DNA of 10,996 bases from Bacteroides_F sp964482605 (GTDB taxonomy: Bacteria > Bacillota > Clostridia > Lachnospirales > Lachnospiraceae), in assembly GCA_964482605.1 (NCBI GenBank), contig CAYZYS010000072.1:1-10996 (forward strand), read 5' to 3'. Below are positions 6,317 through 10,996 of the stretch, piece after piece (positions within the stretch are counted from its first letter, which is position 1; the number at the start of each line of letters is the position of its first letter). The translations under genes were made by a program, and so were the position numbers. The notes below the pieces were generated by a model, which was given only the letters and a program-made list of their open reading frames with translations, was not told where the DNA came from and made no database searches.

Positions 6317-7480
6317 CTACTTCACTATCCTTACCCTGATTACGCCCTCAACCTCGGAAAGCTTCCCGACAACAGAAGCGTCAACCTTGCTGTCAACATC
6401 AAAGAGTGAATAAGCAAAATCGCTGCGTGACTTGTTGGTCATGTCCGAAATGTTGACACCTGCCGCACCGAACACAGCAGTAATGTTGCTGATTACCGAC
6501 GGAATGTTCTTGTGGCACACGGCAACACGTCCCGTCTTGTCACATACGCCCATGTCACATGCAGGATAATTAACGGAATTCTTGATGTTGCCGTTCTCTA
6601 TGAAGTCACGAACCTCATTAACCGCCATTACCGCACAGTTGTCCTCTGCCTCCTCGGTTGATGCACCAAGGTGCGGAAGCACAATCGCACCGGCCATGTT
6701 GGCTGAAAGGGTATTAGGGAAATCGGTCACATAGGTCTTAACCTTACCTGACTTAAGCGCATCAGCCATTGCAGGCTCATCAACAAGGATGTCGCGGGCA
6801 CAGTTGATTACGACAACGCCCTGCTTCATCATGTCAAATGCAGCCTTGTTGAGCATTCCCTTTGTGCTGTCAAGCGCAGGCACGTGGATTGTGATGAAAT
6901 CACACTCCTTGTATATCTCCTCGACATTGATTATGTGCTTTACATTGGTTGAAATGCTCCATGCCGCATTTACTGACAAATACGGATCGTAGCCATACAC
7001 ATCCATGCCAAGGGCATCCGCTGCATTGGCAACCAGCGCACCGATTGCGCCAAGTCCGATTACACCAAGCTTCTTGCCCTTAATCTCCCTGCCTGCAAAT
7101 GCCTTCTTTGCCTTCTCCGTTGACTTTGCAATATCAGCGTCGGAAGCATTGCTCTTAACCCAGTCAACTGCGCCAAGGTAATCCCTTGAGGAAAGCAGCA
7201 TTGCGAAAAGCACCTGCTCCTTTACCGCATTTGCATTAGCACCAGGTGTGTTGAACACGACAATGCCCTGCTCTGCGCACTTGTCAAGTGGAATGTTGTT
7301 CACACCCGCACCTGCCCTTGCTATGGCAACCAGGCTCTTAGGCATCTCCAGCTCATGCATCTTGGCACTTCTCACCAAAACCGCATCTGCCTCCTCAAAT
7401 GAGGCATCCTTGTTATAATTGCTTGGAAGCAAATCCAAGCCGACATTTGCAATATTATTCAGGCAATGTACGTTAATCAT
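6317..7480 (-). CDS. serA: D-3-phosphoglycerate dehydrogenase with C-terminal ACT domain
   Basis: SerA oxidises 3-phosphoglycerate to 3-phosphohydroxypyruvate with NAD+, the first step of serine synthesis. From the chosen start the protein is 387 aa, the short form with one ACT domain. Visible features are RAGAGVNNIP (55-64), the Rossmann motif GLGAIG (142-147) with Asp165 in YDPY as expected for NAD preference, INCARD with catalytic Arg229, LPHLGAS with catalytic His270, and an ACT domain at about 318-387 that may bind serine for feedback control. The usual DVFxxEP segment carrying the catalytic Glu is replaced by VTDFPNT (251-257). The frame extends 16 codons upstream, but GGAGAG (7488-7493) lies 7 nt before this ATG, and MINVHCLN matches the expected N-terminus. 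serC ends 54 bp upstream, so the two genes are almost certainly co-transcribed. Confidence 0.96.
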   Translation of the reverse strand: MINVHCLNNIANVGLDLLPSNYNKDASFEEADAVLVRSAKMHELEMPKSLVAIARAGAGVNNIPLDKCAEQGIVVFNTPGANANAVKEQVLFAMLLSSRDYLGAVDWVKSNASDADIAKSTEKAKKAFAGREIKGKKLGVIGLGAIGALVANAADALGMDVYGYDPYLSVNAAWSISTNVKHIINVEEIYKECDFITIHVPALDSTKGMLNKAAFDMMKQGVVVINCARDILVDEPAMADALKSGKVKTYVTDFPNTLSANMAGAIVLPHLGASTEEAEDNCAVMAVNEVRDFIENGNIKNSVNYPACDMGVCDKTGRVAVCHKNIPSVISNITAVFGAAGVNISDMTNKSRSDFAYSLFDVDSKVDASVVGKLSEVEGVIRVRIVK

Positions 7481-7487
7481 TTTTACG

Positions 7488-7493
7488 CTCTCC
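7488..7493 (-). promoter_or_regulatory. Ribosome binding site deciding the serA start
   Basis: GGAGAG lies 7 nt before the ATG at 7480. The longer candidate start at 7528 and another at 7495 have no comparable site, and the latter would overlap this one. Confidence 0.75.
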
Positions 7494-7534
7494 ATTCCAT
7501 TTTTTATCAGGCAGGCACGCCCCGCCATATATTT

Positions 7535-8617
7535 TTATGAATTCTTTGCCTCGAAATCCTTCATGAACTCCACAAGCTTCTCAACGCCCTCAATCGGCAT
7601 TGCATTGTAAATGCTGGCGCGCATGCCGCCAACAGTCCTGTGTCCCTTGAGGTTCTCAAAACCTGCCGCCTTTGCCTCAGCAACAAACTTGGCATCAAGC
7701 TCATCATTGCCCGTGACAAAAGGAACATTCATGAGGGAACGGTCCTCCTTGCGCACTGTACCCTTGAACAGCTTGCTCTCATCAAGGAAATCGTAGAGAA
7801 TCTTTGCCTTCTTCTCGTTGCGCTCCTTCATTGCCTCAAGTCCGCCCATCTTCTTAAGCCACTTGAAGACCTTGCCGCAAATGTAGATTCCATACGCAGG
7901 AGGTGTGTTGTAAAGTGACTGTGCATCCGCATGAATCTTGTAGCGAAGCATGGTCGGTGTGCCAGGAAGCACATCCTCAGTAATCAAATCCTCACGGATA
8001 ATTACGATTACGACGCCTGCAGGACCCACGTTCTTCTGGACGCCACCGTAAATCACGCCGTACTTGGTTACGTCAACAGGCTCAGAAAGGAAGCATGATG
8101 ACACGTCAGCCACAAGTGTATGGCCCTTTGTGTTAGGAAGAGTCTTATACTTTGTACCGTAGATTGTATTGTTCTCACAAATGTATACATAATCTGCATC
8201 CTCCGGTATGTCCAGGTCTGAACAATCCGGAATATAGGAAAATGTCTTGTCCTCTGAAGATGCAACCTTGACAGCCTCACCAAAAATCTGCGCCTCCTGG
8301 TAAGCCTTCTTTGCCCACTGTCCTGTGACAATGTAGGCTGCCTTCCTGTTCTTCATAAGATTCATCGGAATCATTGCAAACTGCTGTGATGCACCGCCCT
8401 GAAGGAACAGGACCTTGTAATTGTCAGGGATGTTCATAAGCTCGCGAAGGTCAGCCTCCGCCTCCTTGATGATGTTGTCATAGGCCTTTGACCTGTGGCT
8501 CATCTCCATGACTGACATTCCAGTCCCCTTGTAATCCAGCATCTCGTCTGCTGCTTCCTTTAACACCTCCTCCGGCAACACCGCCGGGCCTGCACTAAAG
8601 TTGTATACTCTTCCCAC
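7535..8617 (-). CDS. serC: Phosphoserine aminotransferase
   Basis: SerC converts 3-phosphohydroxypyruvate and glutamate into phosphoserine and 2-oxoglutarate, using pyridoxal phosphate, in the cytosol. At 360 aa it has the family's usual length. The N-terminal VYNFSAGPAVLP (4-15) is the family signature. MSHRSKAY (39-46) carries the substrate-binding Arg42, GGASQQF (74-80) binds cofactor phosphate, Trp101 stacks on the ring, ADVSS contains Asp171, and GGVQKNVGPAG (191-201) contains the PLP lysine K195. GHRTVGGMRASIYNAMP near the C-terminus is also typical. The start is GTG: AGGAGGA (8626-8632) lies 8 nt upstream, whereas the nearby ATG (8622-8624) is out of frame and only one base from that site. 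A strong promoter precedes the gene. serA follows after 54 bp. Confidence 0.97.
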   Translation of the reverse strand: MGRVYNFSAGPAVLPEEVLKEAADEMLDYKGTGMSVMEMSHRSKAYDNIIKEAEADLRELMNIPDNYKVLFLQGGASQQFAMIPMNLMKNRKAAYIVTGQWAKKAYQEAQIFGEAVKVASSEDKTFSYIPDCSDLDIPEDADYVYICENNTIYGTKYKTLPNTKGHTLVADVSSCFLSEPVDVTKYGVIYGGVQKNVGPAGVVIVIIREDLITEDVLPGTPTMLRYKIHADAQSLYNTPPAYGIYICGKVFKWLKKMGGLEAMKERNEKKAKILYDFLDESKLFKGTVRKEDRSLMNVPFVTGNDELDAKFVAEAKAAGFENLKGHRTVGGMRASIYNAMPIEGVEKLVEFMKDFEAKNS

Positions 8618-8625
8618 TTTCCATT

Positions 8626-8632
8626 TCCTCCT
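8626..8632 (-). promoter_or_regulatory. Ribosome binding site supporting the GTG start of serC
   Basis: AGGAGGA on the minus strand is 8 nt from the in-frame GTG at 8617. The ATG at 8624 is too close to be served by it and runs out of frame to a TAG after nine codons. Confidence 0.8.
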
Positions 8633-8652
8633 GAAAATAAAAATATAAAGTT

Positions 8653-8681
8653 ATTTTATGCCAATACATGGCAAATGTCAA
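8653..8681 (-). promoter_or_regulatory. Sigma-70-type promoter of serC with internal inverted repeat
   Basis: On the minus strand TTGACA (8676-8681) is followed by a 17-bp spacer (8659-8675) and TAAAAT (8653-8658), close to the vegetative consensus. Transcription should begin near 8646, giving a leader of roughly 30 nt. The spacer contains TGCCA-N5-TGGCA (8659-8673). It is the best promoter I can see in the window and implies that serC-serA and the genes beyond can be transcribed independently of ilvD-ilvB. Confidence 0.75.
8659..8673. promoter_or_regulatory. Candidate operator, TGCCA-N5-TGGCA
   Basis: A perfect 5-bp inverted repeat with 5-nt spacer sits exactly between the -35 and -10 hexamers of the serC promoter, starting at the base next to the -10. 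A dimeric repressor bound there would block RNA polymerase. The regulator is unknown. The dyad is short, so chance cannot be excluded. Confidence 0.45.
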
Positions 8682-8704
8682 ATTTTATTGTACTTCTGTC
8701 ATGG

Positions 8705-10399
8705 CTATTTCCCGGCAGCCAGCTTTTTGTTGAGGTCATCCCTGTCAAATGCCTCAGAGATTGCCGTTCCCGGCGCAACCATAGGAAATACCTTGTCATC
8801 CCTGTCAAGCTGGCATTCAATCAGCACCGGGATGTTCAGTTCAATTGCCTCACGGAAGGTGCCTTCTATCTCCTCCGGCTTGGTAATCCTGTAAGCCTTG
8901 ATTCCCATTGCCTCCGCAATCTTGCAATAATCCATCGAATCATCAAGCACCGTTGCGGAATACCTCTGCCCGTAGAACAAATCCTGCCACTGGCGAACCA
9001 TTCCAAGAACATGGTTGTTAAATATTACTTCTATTATAGGTATGTTATACCTTGCCGCCGTTGCAAGCTCATTCATATTCATCCTGAAGCAGCCGTCGCC
9101 CGCAATGTTTATGACAGTCTTGTCCTTCCTGCCAACCTTTGCGCCGATTGCAGCACCAAGGCCGTAGCCCATGGTCCCCAGCCCGCCCGACGTGAGCAGC
9201 GTCCTTGGGTTCTTGAACCTGTAATGCTGTGCAGCCCACATCTGGTGCTGTCCCACGTCAGTGACAATGATTGCGTCACCGCCCGTCACATTGTAAATGT
9301 TTTCCATTATGAATGGACCATTGACACAGTCACGGTTGTACTTCATCGGGTACTTTTCCTTAAGCTCGTCAATGTGGGCAACCCACTCAGGATGTAAACA
9401 ATTGTCAACAAGGGCGTTGAGCCTTTTCAGCACCTCAAGGGCATCCCCAATCACGCTGGCATCGGTCTTGATGTTCTTGTTTATCTCCGCAGCATCAACA
9501 TCTATCTGCAAAATCTTTGCATTTTTGGCAAATTTTCTTGTATTGCCCGTAACCCTGTCAGAAAACCTGGCACCGATTACTATCAACAAATCGCACTCCG
9601 TCACGCTGAAGTTGGCAGCCTTGGTTCCATGCATCCCAAGCATTCCCGCATACAGCGGGTCATTGCCGTCAAATGCACCCTTTCCCATCAGTGAATCCAC
9701 AACAGGCGCCTGCACCTTCTTCACAAACCGTGCAAGCTCCTCTGAAGCCTCGGATGCGATGGCACCGCCACCCACAAATATCACGGGCTTCTTGGACTTC
9801 TTTATCATCTCCGCCGCACGAACGACATCCTCCTCACGGATTCCATCGGTCACACGCTCTATCGGCTTCGGGGTCTGCTTAACATAATCGCACTCTGCCG
9901 CTGTCACGTCCTTTGTCACGTCAACAAGCACCGGCCCCGGTCTTCCCTGCTTTGCAATCGTGAATGCTCGGCGAAGGGTATCCGCAAGCTTTGTCACATC
10001 CTTGACTATGAAGCTGTGCTTGGTCACAGGCATTGTAATTCCCGCAATGTCAACCTCCTGAAAGCTGTCCTTACCCAAAAGGGGAACGGTCACATTACAG
10101 GTAATTGCAACCACCGGGATTGAATCCATGTATGCCGTTGCGATTCCCGTCACAAGGTTGGTGGCACCCGGCCCTGATGTTGCCATGCACACGCCTACCT
10201 TGCCTGTTGCCCTCGCATACCCGTCTGCGGCATGGGAAGCACCCTGCTCATGTGATGTAAGTATGTGTGTAATCTCGTCCGAATGCTTGTAAAGGGCATC
10301 ATACACGTTGAGGATTGCACCGCCCGGATACCCGAACACGGTGTCAACGCCCTGCTCCTTCAAGCATTCAACTATTATCTCTGAACCATTGATTTTCAT
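8705..10399 (-). CDS. ilvB: Acetolactate synthase, large (catalytic) subunit
   Basis: This thiamine-diphosphate enzyme condenses two pyruvates to acetolactate, or pyruvate with 2-oxobutyrate to acetohydroxybutyrate, starting valine/leucine and isoleucine synthesis. From the chosen start it is 564 aa, normal for the biosynthetic form. GYPGGAI (23-29) and SHEQGASHAADGYAR (49-63) hold catalytic Glu51; the central domain includes GARFSDRVTGN (276-286), as in FAD-binding acetolactate synthases. The C-terminal domain has GGLGTMGYGLGAAIGAK (405-421) and the ThDP motif GDGCFRMN...NN (434-462). The frame extends 7 codons upstream, but GGAGGAG (10402-10408) lies just before this ATG and MKINGSEIIVECL is the usual N-terminus. 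ilvD ends 34 bp upstream, an expected operon partner. No regulatory subunit (IlvN/IlvH) follows; serC does, after 87 bp without a clear terminator. Confidence 0.96.
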   Translation of the reverse strand: MKINGSEIIVECLKEQGVDTVFGYPGGAILNVYDALYKHSDEITHILTSHEQGASHAADGYARATGKVGVCMATSGPGATNLVTGIATAYMDSIPVVAITCNVTVPLLGKDSFQEVDIAGITMPVTKHSFIVKDVTKLADTLRRAFTIAKQGRPGPVLVDVTKDVTAAECDYVKQTPKPIERVTDGIREEDVVRAAEMIKKSKKPVIFVGGGAIASEASEELARFVKKVQAPVVDSLMGKGAFDGNDPLYAGMLGMHGTKAANFSVTECDLLIVIGARFSDRVTGNTRKFAKNAKILQIDVDAAEINKNIKTDASVIGDALEVLKRLNALVDNCLHPEWVAHIDELKEKYPMKYNRDCVNGPFIMENIYNVTGGDAIIVTDVGQHQMWAAQHYRFKNPRTLLTSGGLGTMGYGLGAAIGAKVGRKDKTVINIAGDGCFRMNMNELATAARYNIPIIEVIFNNHVLGMVRQWQDLFYGQRYSATVLDDSMDYCKIAEAMGIKAYRITKPEEIEGTFREAIELNIPVLIECQLDRDDKVFPMVAPGTAISEAFDRDDLNKKLAAGK

Positions 10400-10401
10400 T
10401 T

Positions 10402-10408
10402 CTCCTCC
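10402..10408 (-). promoter_or_regulatory. Ribosome binding site deciding the ilvB start
   Basis: GGAGGAG is close upstream of the ATG at 10399 (4 nt from the GGAGG core). The in-frame ATG at 10420 has no such site, and its seven extra residues are not typical of the family. Confidence 0.7.
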
Positions 10409-10433
10409 AAAACAAAACAACTTCCGTTACAGC

Positions 10434-10996
10434 CTATGCCTTTGCACCCGGTATCTGCAGAACCGCACCCCTGTTGCCTGATGTGACCATTGCCGCATAC
10501 CTTGCAAGATAACCCGTCGTAACCTTAGGCTCCCTCGGCTGCCATTTGCTCCTTCTTGCCTCCATCTCCTCATCTGAAACCTTGATGTCAAGCTTCATGT
10601 TAGGGATGTCAATGCTGATGATGTCACCCTCCTGAACGAATGCAATTGGGCCGCCAACTGCCGCCTCCGGCGACACATGCCCGATTGATGCGCCGCGGGA
10701 TGCACCGCTGAACCTTCCGTCCGTGATGAGCGCAACTGATGAGCCAAGTCCCATTCCCGCAATTGCAGAGGTAGGATTGAGCATTTCCCTCATTCCAGGA
10801 CCTCCCTTTGGTCCCTCATACCTGATGACAACAACGTCACCCTCCACAATCTTGCCGCCCTTGATTGCGGCAATTGCGTCCTCCTCACAGTCAAATACCC
10901 TTGCAGGCCCTTCGTGTACCATCATTTCATGCACAACAGCGGAGCGCTTCACAACACCGCCGTCAGGTGCAAGATTTCCCTTGAGCACCGCAAGTC
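10434..10996 (-). CDS. ilvD: Dihydroxy-acid dehydratase, C-terminal part (partial at window edge)
   Basis: The last about 187 codons are present; the gene continues past the right edge, where the reading frame stays open and encodes LAVLKGNLAPDGGVVK, an internal IlvD motif. The GTG inside this motif is therefore not a start. IlvD is an iron-sulfur enzyme that dehydrates dihydroxyisovalerate and dihydroxymethylvalerate to the 2-oxo acids that precede valine, leucine and isoleucine. Further family motifs are RYEGPKGGPGMREML, LITDGRFSGASRG and IGHVSPEAAVGGPIA, with the terminal GYLARYAAMVTSGNRGAVL. The cluster-binding cysteines normally lie in the missing N-terminal part. The TAG stop lies 34 bp before ilvB, so the two are very likely in one operon with consecutive pathway roles. 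Confidence 0.95.
   Translation of the reverse strand, partial: LAVLKGNLAPDGGVVKRSAVVHEMMVHEGPARVFDCEEDAIAAIKGGKIVEGDVVVIRYEGPKGGPGMREMLNPTSAIAGMGLGSSVALITDGRFSGASRGASIGHVSPEAAVGGPIAFVQEGDIISIDIPNMKLDIKVSDEEMEARRSKWQPREPKVTTGYLARYAAMVTSGNRGAVLQIPGAKA

Noticed and set aside
7481..7528. Sixteen-residue N-terminal extension of SerA
   Set aside because: The ATG at 7480 has a well-spaced GGAGAG and the expected N-terminus; the extension includes that site and lacks its own.
8675..9397. Rightward open frame (240 codons) opposite ilvB and the serC promoter
   Set aside because: Antisense to the conserved ThDP domain of ilvB, with no family motif. It is best explained by codon bias on the other strand.
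10400..10420. Seven-residue N-terminal extension of IlvB
   Set aside because: The ATG at 10399 follows GGAGGAG and gives the usual family start; the upstream ATG has no ribosome binding site.
10986..10988. GTG as a start of a short 184-aa gene at the right edge
   Set aside because: The codon encodes an internal valine of the IlvD motif LAVLKGNLAPDG, and the frame stays open to the window edge.

Overview
This window looks like an ordinary chromosomal segment of an anaerobic Firmicute, most likely a Lachnospiraceae-type Clostridia. The argument rests on the short ACT-domain SerA (387 aa from the best-supported start), the serC-serA-DUF1015 order, and strong GGAGG ribosome binding sites. I cannot name a genus or species. 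I see no mobile element, phage gene, CRISPR array, tRNA or rRNA.

Layout. A rightward gene tail at the left edge (1-111) reads as the C-terminus of argininosuccinate synthase. A strong hairpin terminator (123-164) separates it from a convergent block of nine leftward genes that fills the rest. In transcription order (right to left) these are: ilvD (3' part only, 10434-10996), ilvB (8705-10399), serC (7535-8617), serA (6317-7480), a DUF1015 protein (4981-6213), a GNAT acetyltransferase (4445-4984), an alpha/beta-hydrolase esterase (3578-4444), glgB (1093-3519) and an MscS-type channel (184-1062). The largest gaps are 103 bp (serA to DUF1015) and 87 bp (ilvB to serC). No gene-free stretch exceeds 300 bases.

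Function. IlvD and IlvB act in branched-chain amino acid synthesis. SerC and SerA perform the first two steps of the phosphorylated serine pathway; no SerB-type phosphatase is visible. The DUF1015 protein follows serA and carries a DGHHRAASAY motif reminiscent of ParB/sulfiredoxin-fold free-serine kinases, so a role in serine or phosphoserine metabolism is a reasonable hypothesis. DUF1015, GNAT and esterase are tightly coupled (4-bp ATGA overlap, then TGA directly abutting ATG). GlgB branches glycogen and has an unusual charged, heptad-like C-terminal tail. MscS is a membrane tension-relief channel.

Regulation. The best regulatory signal is a consensus-like sigma-70 promoter before serC (TTGACA, 17 bp, TAAAAT) whose spacer holds the inverted repeat TGCCA-N5-TGGCA, a candidate operator. 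A stem-loop between serA and DUF1015 is fully paired only in the leftward transcript. I found no clearly novel multi-gene system; the DUF1015 link, the serC operator candidate and the GlgB tail most deserve a second look.
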